DNA of 64,000 bases from contig NW_019775636.1 in assembly GCF_001039355.2 (NCBI RefSeq), forward strand, positions 584,355 through 648,354, given 5' to 3'. How positions within the stretch are numbered: position 1 is the stretch's first letter; each line of letters starts with the position of its first letter. This document shows positions 11,119-23,800 of the stretch, one piece after another. The notes under the pieces are model-generated. The model was not told the origin of the DNA and did not search any database. It saw nothing but the letters and a program-made list of their open reading frames with translations. The stretch comes from Lingula anatina (Eukaryota; Brachiopoda; Lingulata; Lingulida; Lingulidae). Made by a program: the position numbers and the translations under genes.

Positions 11119-14100
11119 CGCATATTAAATCTTCATATATGAAGATTTAATATGCGTATAATTTTGAACTTGGTAATATATTGCTCTAATCTGCTGTTTA
11201 CCATTTATTATACAAGCATGTGTAGCACATGTAGTTGACATAGGAAAATTTGATTTGGCAGAACTGGTGTGTATTTCAGTGAGCAGTGTTACTGAAGGCA
11301 AGCAAATGATCCCAGTTCTCAAGGCACTGAATGTTGACTGTGCTGTGTACGGTAACCACGATTTTGGTAAGAAATATAAAACTGAATAGAAAAGAATGAA
11401 TAAATTCAAAATGAATAGAAAGATGATATAACATAAATGTGCTTGTCAATATAATAAATATTTGTACATGCATTTTGTCACATATAATAGTATATATAAA
11501 ATTCCTTTTGTTAATCTTTTTCTGCTTGACCACAATCTACCTGTCGTGATTAATATGTATCTATTTTGAGTGAAAGCTATTATTACTGGTATTTTTAATA
11601 TAATTACACTTTACAGATTATAAAGCTTTAACCTACTGTACATGTATATATTATACTACCAGTACAAGGTATATGTACTTCCAGTCCCAACTTCATCAGA
11701 TGTTGAAGTAGATGGTTGTTTCCCATTAATTGTTTTGCTGTTCCAGACTTTGGTATAGATGATCTGGAGGAGGTAGCTGCAGAGACAGGTTTTCCATGGT
11801 TGATAAGTAATATTTTCTGTTCCAGACTTTGGTATAGATGATCTGGAGGAGGTAGCTGCAGAGACAGGTTTTCCATGGTTGATAAGTAATGTGGTGGATA
11901 ATTTCACAGAGAAACCTCTGGCCAGTGGACTTGTTACACATGTGATAGAACATAAAGGGAAAAAGGTGCAGGGAAATATTTAAAATAAAGATTTGTAAAG
12001 ATAAAACAATGTAGATTTTAAATCCTTATATATCACAGTGCATGCAGTTGAATTGTTCTTCCTCTCGCTTTTGTATTTCTTCACAAACCTAAATGTTAGC
12101 TTCAAGATTGAATGCACCAATTTGATATTTTTAAACTTAATTTGGCACTGTTCGTTTAGACAGGAAACTTCATTATTATTATTATTATTATTACTATTAT
12201 TATTATCACCTCTTGTCCAGCTGGGTTTCCTGGGTCTAGTAGAGGAGGAGTGGTTGGCGACACTGGCCACTCTGGACAAAGATGACCTGACATACACAGA
12301 CTATGTGGACGCTGGACGCCAGCTGGCCACTGACCTCAGAGACCAAGGGGTGGACATTGTCATTGCACTGACCCATATGAGGTGGCCCAACGATATACGC
12401 CTGGCTGAGAATGTAGACGAGATTGATCTGATTCTAGGTGGCCATGACCACGACTTTGGGGTGCAGCAGGTAGGGTTTTATTTCCGTATTTATGATTTTC
12501 ACTTATCTATTTATTTGTTTGTTTGTTTGTTTGTTTGCTTTGTTTATGTATCATGATTGCTGGATTGAGCCAGTGTTTGATTGATTATTTTTGCTTATTT
12601 CATAAGAAAACTTACGACTTAATGAAGACTACTTGAAGATACATGTTTATTTATTTACATGTTTTTATTCTCCATTTTTCCCAGATCAATGGCAAATATG
12701 TCATTAAAAGTGGCACAGACTTCCGCCAGGCAGGTAAAGTAACTCTCCATCTGGGAGATCACCTGGATGTCAGGGTGGAGGAATTAACTGTGGACTCCAG
12801 TATTGAAGAGGACCAAGAGATGAAGGAAGTGGTGGATGAATTTGTAGGTAAGTATGATCTGAAAGTAAAGGTAAATACCAACCTGTTTTTAGGAAATAGG
12901 AGTTAACAGTGAACTCCAGTATTCTGGAGGATCAGGAGATGAAGGATTTGGTGGATGAGTTTGTGGGTAAGTGCCACTTCTGGAAGAGGTTACCAACCTG
13001 TTTATAAGAAATATATTCTGCATTTGTTTTATAAAACAACAATAAGTTTTAAAAAAATTAAGAACTGGCAAGTTTTAAGACCAATAGTTATGTCTCAAGA
13101 ATAGTTATGACCTGGGCTACTTCAGACTTAACCTGAATTGAAGTAGATCAAAATTTTTGTTGTTAAAATTACGACCAACTTTGGGTCTTCAGTCCTTACA
13201 TCTCCTATTCCTTTCAGCTCGTCTGGACAAAGAGATGGACATGGTACTGGGCCACATCAAGGTACCCTTAGATGGACGGTTCTCCAGTGTCAGGACACGA
13301 GAATCTAATTTAGGTAGTTAACACTTGGGAACTTAGCATGGTTCCAATCATAACTAGAGTTCTCTGTAATAAAAAAATATATAAGGTAATTATATGTGTA
13401 CATTGACTAAGGCTTCGTTCACATGCAATGTCTATTTTCTAAATTCTATTTTCTATTCGCGGTATGTCTTATGATCACGGTCTGTGCACTGAATATCCCG
13501 CGGCGTAATTACTGGCAGCGCGAGCCAGTTACTATAAGTTACTATAAGTAACTGGCTCGCGCTGCCAGTAATTACGCGGCGGGATATTCAGGGCACAGAC
13601 CGTGATCATAAGATAGCGCGAATAGAAAATAAAATTTAGAAAATAGACATTGCATGTGAACGAAGCCTAAAACACACTCTTCCCCCTCCAAAAAATATAA
13701 TTAAATTATAAATAAATAAAAGATATTTTATTTATTGCCTGAGCAAAACAAAATTTGTTTTGGAAAATATTTGCTTAACTACTGTTTCAGTAGGTACCTT
13801 CTTAGCAGACACTTGTGTAATCATGTGCCTCGTAAAAAAAAGGCATGTGCTTGTGTGCACGTGTTATCTACAAAATGAATAAATAATCTTCTTATCCCAG
13901 GTAACTTTGTGGCTGACATCATGTTAACAGTGACAGACGCCCACGTAGCTCTGATCAACTCTGGCACATTCCGCTCTGATGTGCTGCACCCTGCTGGAGA
14001 GTTCACGGTGCGAGATCTCGTCAGCATTCTTCCCCTCAATGACCCTCTGGTGGTGCTTAAAGTTACAGGTGAGTGCACCTTTCATTGCCTACCGAGTTTC

Positions 14101-16549
14101 AGAAGTCACTTGAAACTGATTTCTTCCATCAACAGATTTTTACATCATTCTGTTATTTCCAGTGATCTCTGACTATCAGTGTGAACTTAGATATTTCCCT
14201 CATCTGTTATTTTAAGTTGGTGCAAAATAATTATTGGGAACAGATATTATTGATTGATGAATTAGCAGATGAATCATCAATCCATTTTTTTTTCTCATTG
14301 TTGTCACTTTCAATTCAATAAGTTGCAGAAATAACATCATATGTCTTTGCTTTAAATTTTTAAATTACTAGTTTGCTGGCAGTTTTACCCTACATGTAGG
14401 TCATGGCATTTAAAACTTTCATCTATTTATTTTACTTGCTCTAGGTCGTCAGCTGATCGAGGCCCTAGAAAACGGGGTGTCCCAGTACCCCAAGCTGGAG
14501 GGGCGTTTCCCGCAGGTGGGCGGGGTCAGGTTTGCCTTTGACCCCAGGAAGCCAGCTGGTCAGAGGGTGGACTGGACACTGGTCAAGGTGCAGGAGGAAC
14601 CCCTGGAACTGGACAAGGTAAGGGTTATAACTTATAAAGGTGCTGTACAGAACAGGGCTAGCCACCCTAGCTCTGTGCTAGTAGACTGCCTGGATGGGCC
14701 ACCAGTTTCTGCCTGTCAGTGACTTAATTGGGCTACCTTTGATTTTATTGATGCGTATTAATTGTCAAAAAATTTTGGGCTACCACACTTGGCATCTGGA
14801 AGCCTTTCAGGTTTTTACACAGCAGGACCATAGGGAAGAGGATTTACTTGACACTAAGGAAGGTGTACTAGATTATCCATACAGGGCAAGTCTGTATGTT
14901 TGTCAGCACTTACTGTCTAATTTCAGTCATATCATGATTTGCAGTCATTTTTTGGATTGTCAGTGTTAAAGTAGATCTACAGACTTTTAAGAACTAAGAT
15001 GCACCGTCTTATTGATTTTTTCATGCTGATAAGATTGTCTTTGTGTGTGTGTGTGTGAATATAACTTATTAAAGACATACATGTATAATCATTGAGAATT
15101 CTCTCATATATTCCAGGATTACAGAGTTTGTGTAAAAGTGTACCTTTCTCAGGGCAAAGATGGTTTTGATGTCTTCAAAGATTGCCCCATGCTGGTAAGA
15201 CATAGATGAGATTTCCAGAATTACATGTATTTCTTTCAAGTAGTAAAAAGAATATTATAATTGCTTGATTTCATAGGCGATCTGTAAAATTGGATGTGTT
15301 TATATAGGCCAGAAGAAAGGGGTTTTGGGGTGGAGGTCATCTCTTTTGCATTCTCTGTTAAAATTTCTGTGAGAGAATATTGAATTCAGTGAATTGTATG
15401 TTGAGAAAATGGATGGGGTTTTACAGTTATTAATAGTGATGATTTATCTTGTTTTTTCAATTTCATACTTTTAGATAACTGAGAAATGCTGTCTGTCTCT
15501 GTTTTCTGTTACTGTTGATTATGTATTGCTCAGACTTACACTTACACTGTTTCTAAAGCTGATACTGTTTTATAATAATATAATTATTCCATTGTTATCT
15601 TCTGGTGCTTTAAGATGAAGGGTCATATTTTGTATCTAAATAAAGCAAGTTTTGTCATAGACTAAGTTAACATAGTTTGATTTTAACCTATTCCATTTCA
15701 AAACAAAAAAAAAAGCATTTGGAAATTGTAGATATATTTGATATGATTTGAAAGAGTTGGAGTTGACATTTGACTTTACAGATAACATTGCAAAATTGAA
15801 ATCAAAAGCCAATTATTGGAGATACTGTAATTTGAAAAATTGAATTGCCTCCTTCATCTTCAAGTTACTTTGATCATTTTTTTTATCTGAATGTTCCTGT
15901 GTCATTTCAGAATGTTTATCTTTATATTTTAAATAACTGTATAAATTTTAAATGTTCTTCTTTATATAGTAACTCATTCATTACAAGGTAATGTTTAAAT
16001 AGCATTTTCACCCTTTAGTTACAGAAACCCAGTTACAATAACAAGTTCAATGTCCAGTTAACTGGGCACCTTAACATTACACTTTACTTTACTAATTAAT
16101 TCCAATAAAAGCATGACTTTTAGGATTAGTAGTTGATTTTACAAGCATCCTTAATTATATTGCTTTTCTTTTATAATAATAACCTGGTTTAGATAGGACG
16201 AAGGAGTTACCATGGTCGCGTAGGTTCATTTTTTTTTAAACTTTCTGAAAGGTTTTTTCACTTTTATAATAGGCAGCACTGATACAAAAAATTGTGAATA
16301 AGCTGCTCAACGTGCTTTCACTGTAATTGCAAACCCAGTGAAAGAGCTGCTAGATTTTTGATGTTGTAAACAGATATTGTGGCATTAAGTTTGTATGTGT
16401 GTAGGAAGACAAAGAATCGATTTTTGTGTTTGTGTGTAGCAATTGTAGTTGCATCCTTTTTTTTTTTTTTTTTTTAACCAACATTTTTCTGCTTCTTTTT
16501 CCCCATGTGTGTTCCCAGGAGCAAATTTAATATCAATTATTATGTCATT

Positions 16550-16580
<31 letters not shown>

Positions 16581-18868
16581 TGTGTGTTTTGTAATATCTG
16601 TGGTTTCCCCATAATCATGTTAATGTTAGTCATTTTGCCATGTACAATTATTTAGTTACATGACTGTACAAAATGCTGCTGGCACTCTCCTTTGTGGTGG
16701 AATGTGTTAGGTGTAAGAAAAAAAAGCACTGCATTAAATTTTTCCCCTTTACTTATCATTTATTAACATTGGTCACATTTCTCAACTGGGTTACTGTCTC
16801 TAAACTTGACACTTAATACAGTGTGAATTGTGTGGTATGCACTGTAGATGTTAAAGGTTGTTGGCATGGGTTTGGAACTGGTATATGTCTGTTTTATGGT
16901 GGAAACATGCATCCCTTTTTCTTTTTTTTTTTTTAATTCCAATTTGCTCCTGCAAGATTTAGTTTTATTTTTAAATTATTTATGTTGTTATATTCCATTG
17001 AAAAATATGTGTAAAATGCTCGCTTAGAAAATATGTAATATAAACTTTATAACTGGCTTTACCAGTAACTTATATTTTAATAAAGGTAGAGATCATTAAA
17101 TTGCACGTTTGACCATGATTAAAACAAGTAATTTAGCATTCATTGACCATTATTTTCATATTGATTTTGGATAGGGTATACTTCGATGAGGAATGGGAAC
17201 TTGCTTTTTTGTACAAAGGTTTAGCATCCATTATATGCCATAACCTGTTGCAGTTTTTTTCCTGTTTGGTGTCTGTATATTTGCCAGCATTGCTGTCTTA
17301 TTTGATATAATGTTTCACCATGCAGGCAGATGATGAGGGTCCAGTTCTTGCCACAGCAGTCCAGAACTACTTCACGTCAGTACAGGTGGTGGAGGGCAAG
17401 AAACCCTGTAAGTCCATCCACAGGGCCAGCCTCTTCAGTGTTATCAAGTAAGTGGAAAACTCATTGTCTACACTCTACCAGGGCCACAGATTGATTTTAT
17501 CCTTTGTAGACTTGTAAAAATGATGATTAAAATGGTTGATCACTAAGTGGAGAACTCAAGTGTCTGCTCTCCAGCAGGGCCACAGAGTGATTTTTTCACT
17601 AGATGTTCACAAATATGTCTCTGGCTATTTCTTTATACTTATTTCTACTTAATATTTAAATTGTTATAGATACTCTAAGCGGCGTTTTTTGGTCATCCAT
17701 TTTTATCATCATTTTCTCAAGATGGATTTTTCACTAGATATTCACAGATACGTCTCTGGCTATTGCTTTACACTAATTTGTACTGTAAGCAGGAATTTCT
17801 TGGATGGAATTAATGTCATCAGTCAGCTTGCCTCTAATAAAGAGTACTCATTGTCTGGTAATATGATTTAATAATTGTTATGCTTCAATATAAGATGATT
17901 TCTAAAATTTATATGTGTATGTGTAAACCTGCTATGTTGTTCACATTGAATTAATTGATGGTAATGCAGTAAAATACTGGGACATTTTTTAATTCTTTTT
18001 CATTCATTTTTATCACATATTTTTTTCATAATTTTTCGCAGGAGAAAAAGCATCTCTGTGGACATGTCTCACTTCCCAGAACACGACACACCCGCCAACG
18101 TCATACGCCAGCTGTCGCGACAGGACAGCCTGGATGACCACTCCCCCGTGGTCAACGTCGCCACCATCAGCTCCAAACCACGCGCACACCCATCACGTGC
18201 ATCTTTGGTGCGACAGGCCAGTATTCACGACTCCATCGGTATCCGTTCCCAGATCTCACTGGTCCGCCAGGCCAGTATACAAGAGATGGAGCTGGAACAT
18301 TTAGAGGAGTTTCTGGCTCCCAAAGTGGAAGGGAGGATCATCTTAATTAACAGTGATGTAGGTTCTTTTATTTTTTTTTTTTTTATTCTATTTGTTTATT
18401 ATTATTTTTTATGGGTTTACAGTTTGATATGTTTATTTGTTTGCAGGTGCACATGGAGAAGGTGGGGGGAGTTGTCGAATCCTTATAATTTACAAAAATT
18501 TTGCAATGTGTATTTACTTGGACTTTTATGTGTACGATATGTTTGTGTGTGTGTGTGTGTGTGTAAATGCATGCTTGTCTGTGTGTGAAAGCAACAGAAA
18601 GGAACATAGATACCAGATTTTGTTTTACATCAAAATATTATATTAAAATCACCAAGCATTTTTCTTACAGGGCAATGCAACTCATGTAAAATCTTTTTTC
18701 TCTCTCTTTTTGCACATCAACATTCCACAGGAGCACTATCAGGCATTACTAAGAGAGTGTCATTCTCACGCCAATCTACCACACACCGTCCACAGAGCGA
18801 GTACGCCCATCCCTGAAGACTCTGAAGAATCCTTAGAACCAGAGGAAAATAATAACGTGGAGACATAA
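9657..18868 (+). CDS. Cytosolic metallophosphoesterase / 5'-nucleotidase family protein, 12 coding exons, complete
   Basis: Coding exons: 9657-9822, 11280-11366, 11826-11965, 12221-12469, 12685-12847, 13218-13313, 13901-14068, 14445-14617, 15117-15194, 17326-17447, 18042-18357, 18731-18868. All phases join to one 631-residue frame ending in TAA. The N-terminal calcineurin-like phosphoesterase domain shows the metal-binding blocks HFNDVY, FSGDCLNPS, GNHDFG, THMRWPND and GGHDHDF. The middle holds the 5'-nucleotidase C-terminal domain (INSGTFRSD, ILPLNDPLVVLKVTG, then VGGVRFAFDP), which normally forms the substrate pocket. There is no signal peptide or GPI signal, unlike secreted CD73-type enzymes, so a cytosolic hydrolase of phosphomonoesters or nucleotides is expected; the substrate is unknown. 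The last two exons add a family-atypical Ser/Arg-rich tail with RQLSRQDSL and two LVRQASI motifs, plausible basophilic-kinase or 14-3-3 sites. The donor after exon 3 is GTGCAG. A partial duplicate of exon 3 with its acceptor lies at 11738-11811, and a decayed copy of the exon 5 tail at 12893-12966. Confidence 0.9.
11027..11116. repeat. (TA)n microsatellite
   Basis: Long TA tract in nucleotidase intron 1, with one TTA interruption. It is followed by a short inverted repeat around ATCTTCATATATGAAGAT. Confidence 0.95.
11738..11890 (+). repeat. Tandem duplication of the intron 2/exon 3 boundary
   Basis: Seventy-four bases at 11738-11811 recur exactly at 11817-11890 (period 79). The unit includes CTGTTCCAG, the splice acceptor, and the first 65 bases of exon 3. 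The second copy continues into the full exon. Reading straight through from the first acceptor meets a stop codon, so the second acceptor at 11826 is the one giving an intact protein. Confidence 0.9.
12172..12207. repeat. (ATT)n microsatellite
   Basis: Trinucleotide tract ending a few bases before the acceptor of nucleotidase exon 4, so its length could affect that splice site. Confidence 0.9.
12893..12966 (+). pseudogene. Decayed copy of nucleotidase exon 5 tail
   Basis: Bases 12897-12966 match the last 70 or so bases of exon 5 (ending 12847), including the conserved GTAAGT donor, with a 119-base offset. They encode a recognisable NSSILEDQEMKDLVDEFV. A potential acceptor CTGTTTTTAG precedes the copy, which would define a 74-base exon. 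Inclusion after exon 5 reaches an in-frame TAA at once, so it is a relic or a possible poison exon. Confidence 0.75.
13411..13667. mobile_element. Foldback MITE, PIF/Harbinger-like
   Basis: The element is an almost complete inverted repeat: GGCTTCGTTCACATGCAATG at the left matches the reverse complement at the right (CATTGCATGTGAACGAAGCC), with long arms meeting near 13540. TAA flanks both ends, the three-base target duplication typical of PIF/Harbinger elements. There is no coding capacity. It sits in nucleotidase intron 6. Confidence 0.85.
16547..16580. repeat. (TTTA)n microsatellite
   Basis: Tetranucleotide tract in the long nucleotidase intron 9. Confidence 0.9.
17448..17775 (+). repeat. 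Degenerate local repeats in nucleotidase intron 10
   Basis: AAGTGGAAAACTCA with GGGCCACAGATTGATTTT, right after the exon 10 donor, recurs about 100 bases later as AAGTGGAGAACTCA with GGGCCACAGAGTGATTTT. A second block, TTTTTCACTAGATRTTCACA followed by GTCTCTGGCTATT, appears at about 17590 and 17728. The same sequence family forms the foldback element at 33236-33379. Confidence 0.65.
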
Positions 18869-20854
18869 TGACTGCAATATGCTCAGACTTAACCCAGTCA
18901 GTGGCCATATTAAATTATGGATGTTCTTCATTGTTATTATGGATTTATTCATGCTGGCTTTAGAAAGCAATCCAAAAACTGATAATACATATAGTCAAAC
19001 ATTTCTTGGCAATTTTGTTTGCCAAAAAATTGTCAAAAAAAATTAATTTGATAGCAAATGTATAATCTTATGTTTAGAAGGCCAACTTTTCATTAGTATA
19101 ATTCAAATACTCTTTCTCAATATTCCCATTTATTGCTGTGATGCAAGACATGTCCAATATCGAGAGCATGCACTCATTTTACTCATTTATGGCATTCTTT
19201 ATCAGCAAAACAAAGGTTTTTTTTTTTTTTTTTTTTTTTACAACTCCCTTCCAGTAGCTGTATCATGTCGTTTTCTTACATTTATTTTTTTTCATTGGTG
19301 GCATAATTTGCTCCCAAAATTATTTACTATCATTTCCTAACCATCTATTCACATCTATTCACTTTATTATTAATTTATTTTTCCTTCATATGTAAATCGA
19401 GGCTTATTTTTTATTTATTTAAGTTTTTTCTCTTATTTTACTTATTATTATTTATAGATTTATTATTTTATTATATTTTTGTGCTTTGATGCTCCACTAG
19501 ATTAGGGATTAAGACACAAGCCAGTGTATGTTACAGGGATCTCTCAGATTAATATTGATAAGTCTGGCAGATTATTTAAGGTTGAACCATAACAGCATTG
19601 TATTCCAAATTAATATTTAGTTGTTTTTTTTTATTGTCCAAATCACACAGGTTTTCAACGGTGTCAGTTAAGGCAACAAAATACTTTATTCGGGTTGTAC
19701 AGATTTTTCAACTAAAAGTCAAGTCACTGCCAGCAGTTTTATAATTATTGTATAAATCAAATGTGATTCTTCTGAATAAATTTTAACTTGAATATGCCAT
19801 CCACATATACATTTCATCTTTTTGTAATTATGCACAGAATATGTGCAAAACTGATGAGCACGTTTCCAAAATGCATTTTTAAGTGTGAAAAATAGGATAA
19901 GACTGAAAGGCAAGATGGTTTAAAGTAGGAAAGCTGCATATGGTGATAAATTTGCATTTTTTAGAATTTATGGAGATCTTCAATCCCATTTTAGTTGGGA
20001 ATTAATATTCCACATTTTTTCTGGCAAGAAACTCATTTAGCTAACAGTTCTATATTGTTCAAATAATTATGTTTAAATAGGATGTATCCTGAAAATGTCA
20101 TTTATTTGAAATTGTCATTGGAAATCAATAAATAATCAGTTACTGAAGAGTGGTCTCATTTTATTCTGCATTTTCCAACTTAACATCCACTTCACTTTTA
20201 AATGAATCAGATATATGTTAGGGAGACTTGGTTGTATAACTTAAAGTCCCTACAATTTCTTATTTAACTTATCTTTTTAATTACACATTCATCCGTTGAT
20301 TTTCAATGGAAAAATGCTGCCTACACTTTGGCAGTGTTTTTCTACAAAGCACATTTTTCATAAATAACAAACTTCAAGTTGGTTATTTTCTGTCTTTAAA
20401 ACAATATAGTAATTTCTCATTAACATAAACAAAAATTAATTACCAAATCAAAATTTTGGTCACCATAAAACCGATTTAAAAGTCCAAAGAGCAGTCTTGG
20501 CGCCAGTTTGGTTCTCCATTTTTCAAGTATTGAATTAATAAAATGGGAATAGCTTCATGTAACTAAGAAATGACTGTTTTTCATATAGTTCTAGTTAGGG
20601 CAATATTGAACCACTGACTTGTGATTCATTCCAATAATCCTGTCAGTGTGATGTTATTATCAATAGGTTGTGCTATGTCAAAGTAATAAAGGATGGACAG
20701 ATAACTGTTGGGGATGCAGGCAATCACAATGAATACTGGTATTATTTGTGTCGATAGCTTCCTATTCAATTGTGAAAGAAACCTGTAAATTTGTCATTTT
20801 CTTCTAAATGTCTCTGTTTCTGACTATCAAAATCAGCTTCAAAAATTAGCTATT
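18869..20854. other. Convergent 3' UTR region
   Basis: This stretch between two convergent stop codons holds no supported coding sequence. On the plus strand AATAAA lies at 20127-20132. On the minus strand AATAAA (TTTATT, 20160-20165) lies just beyond it. If both signals are used, the two transcripts end within tens of bases of each other, possibly overlapping. T-runs occur near 19218-19240. Confidence 0.5.
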
Positions 20855-23800
20855 TCATGGACTTGTATCCATGTCAACCTCCATTGATACATTTTCTGAG
20901 TTTTCAGTTGGGGTGTCTTGTAACACTCCCTCTGGTGGAGCTACAGGAGGTGCACTATTGACTGTAGGTGGCGCCACTGGAGGTGCAGCATTGATTGACA
21001 TCAAACCAGAAGATTTAAGCTCCAAACTCTCAGAAACAGTAGTGAATGAAGTCGTCAAATCTCCTAAAAGTCCATTTTCCTTCTTTGCACTAGAATTTAG
21101 GTTTGTTTTAGTTTTTTCTCCATCCGTTGGAGTTTTCACATCCTGTGATTCGTTTGAAGGATCAGGGCCACTTGCACTTTGTTCAGTACCATGTGTAACC
21201 TCCTGCCCATCACCTTGACCCAATTGTCCAGCATTACTCCCAGAGTCTGGAGCGGGAGGGGGAACACCCGCCGGAGGGCCACTGGACATGTTTGGCCCCG
21301 TTTGCTGATATGGATAGGTTGGGTAGCCCTGTTGGTTATATCCCTGCTGCATGTGTGGTGGAGGGTACCTGGGACCACCTGGTGGTGGGGGGCCAGGGGG
21401 GTACCCCATGTGACCACTTCCACCCCCATAGTTATTGCCATACTGTGGGGCACCATAGTAACTGTTATAGTAATCATTACAGTAGTTATTGTAGTCCATT
21501 TTCCCCTTGGCCCAAGCTCTGGCCAGCGACTGCCACATCTCCGTCTTGCCATCATCTTCATCGTCCTCCTCCATGGCTGCTTGGAGCTCTTTATTAATTG
21601 GGAGGTCAACATCCTCTGTCTGGTCGCTGACCTTTGTGTTGTCGTCTCCAGCTGACCCTGCCTCAGGTTCTGGTTCCTCTGTAGTCTTACTCTCAGCTAC
21701 ATCTTGTCCTGGGGTTGGCACTCTACCTCCCATGGTTGGGGTGGCACTCCACCCCCCAGGGTAACCTGGGCCCCAAGGCCCTGGAGGACCCATTTGTGCC
21801 TGAGGCCACAATCCCCCGTGAGGGCCAGGAGGGTACCCCCTAGGAGGGGGAGGGTAAGGTCCCCAGCCTGAATGGTGTTGGTTCCACCCACTGCTAGACG
21901 TCGGCGTACCACCTTGACTCCAGCCCTGATATGATTGGTTGTTCCAATTGTTACCTTGACCTTGAGGGGGATAGCCATAGTTTGGTGGGGGCGGGTGTCC
22001 CCAGCCAGGACCAGAGCTGCCTGGAGGTCCCCACTGAGCTGCACCTTGACCCCAAGAACTTAGTGCTGGGTCAGACGAAGATGACCCAGGCGCTGGAGGA
22101 TTTGGAAACATAAGGGGCGCCGCTTGTGCTCCACCATCTGACGACGTAGGAAGCTTTTTGTTTACTGTCAACATCTCCATGACAGCCATCCTGGCAGAGG
22201 AGACCCCCGGGGCAGGGGGTACTACAGGGGCAGGAGGCACCCCAGGGGGTGGGGCACTTGGTGGCAGAGAGACCCCCTGAAGACTAGAGGACTGGCCAAT
22301 CTGGGTCACTGCGGTCGACACAGTTGGTCCTGTAGTGGCTGCAGTGGTCACCACATTACTGGATGTTGCCACGGAAACTGCTGATGGAGCAAATGATGAA
22401 ACTGGCGATAATGTTGTTGGGACAACTGGCGTGGGAGCAGAATACAACGTCCCTGTTGTACTGGCAACAGACATAGAAGGTGGCTGTGCTTCCGTCACTG
22501 TTGTAGTCACAGATGAAGATGATAAAGTGGATACTGGAACTGATGTGGTAGGGATCACAGAGTCTGTAGGCTGGGATTGAGGCAATGGTACGGAGAAGGG
22601 TACAGGAGCCACAGCTGCAGCAGGTGTGGACACATCACTTGCTGTCACAGGTGTTGAGACAGGCACCTGTGGCACTGCTGAAGCAGTTGAGGCAACCTGG
22701 ATTTTAGATCGAGCTATTTCTGCCAACAGGGAAGCCTGGGCTGCAAGGGCTGCTTCAATTTTTGCTGCCCTGGCTGCCTTCTCATCCACCTTCTCTTCCT
22801 CCTCAACAGACTGAGTTACACCCTGCTTCTTCAGCTTACTCTTCTCTATCAGTCTTGTCTTGAGATCAGACACCTCTTGTTTGGATGCCAGTTTTGGTAC
22901 TTTTTGCCCTGATTTCTTGGCTGCAAGCATGCTGGCCATGTAGCTCTGCATGCGTTTCTTAGTGGACAGATCAATGCTTGTTTTGGCTGCCTTGGCCTGG
23001 CTCTGAGTGGTAGTGGCTGTTGTAGTGGTGCTGGTTACTGCTGTTGTTTTCAGAGTTGGTTTGCCCTGATAGGTGTCTGATACTTCAAACGAGAGGTAGA
23101 TGTCATCTGTGTACTCATTGCCTGGAAATGAATATATCAACATCATTTTTCCCCTCTCCATATACTTTGTTTTTAATCTCAGTGAATTCTATCATTTAAT
23201 TCCAACAAGAAAAATGTAAGAAATATATAATAATCTGATTTCAAATTAGAATAATTTCACTTCAAAATTACCACCAATATCCATATCAAGGTAAAAACAT
23301 GAGCAATGCTTTGCAATTTTTCTTAACAGAATATTTAACCAATCTTCAATCTTGACCGAAGAGTTAAATTTTCTGTACTGGACTATGGATTGGTGTCATA
23401 TTATTTACACTGAGTGACTTGCAGTAGAGCATGTTAAAAACAAAAATTTCCAAGTCGGCTAGTTTGAGAGCCCTATATATGATACATCAAATATACCATA
23501 AAGGTCTCAAATAAATAGATTTGCAAATAAACATCACAAGGCAAAAGAAAAAAAACAAAAACAGTACAAATCAGTCATATCTACCTCCTTTCTTCTTGAC
23601 TGCCTTGTCCTCAGCAGACAACAGTTTTGTTTCTATGGATGCCTTGGCAGCTGCCAATGCCGCCTGCACAGGATCTATAGATGGAGCCACTGTCTGTTGT
23701 TCAAGAGGAGCCTGCTTTGGAGTCTCAGGGGTTGGAGTTTCTTTTTTCACTGCAGGAGAGTCTTTCTTCTCTTGACTCTGGTCTTCAGGCTTCGACTAAT

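Noticed and set aside
12038-12220. N-terminal extension of the open frame before nucleotidase exon 4
   Set aside because: It is intron sequence read through an ATT microsatellite; the CCAG acceptor at 12220 joins exon 3 in phase.
20871-22814. Plus-strand open frames opposite the RRM gene
   Set aside because: They mirror the long minus-strand coding exon and owe their openness to its biased composition; no domain or splice structure supports them.
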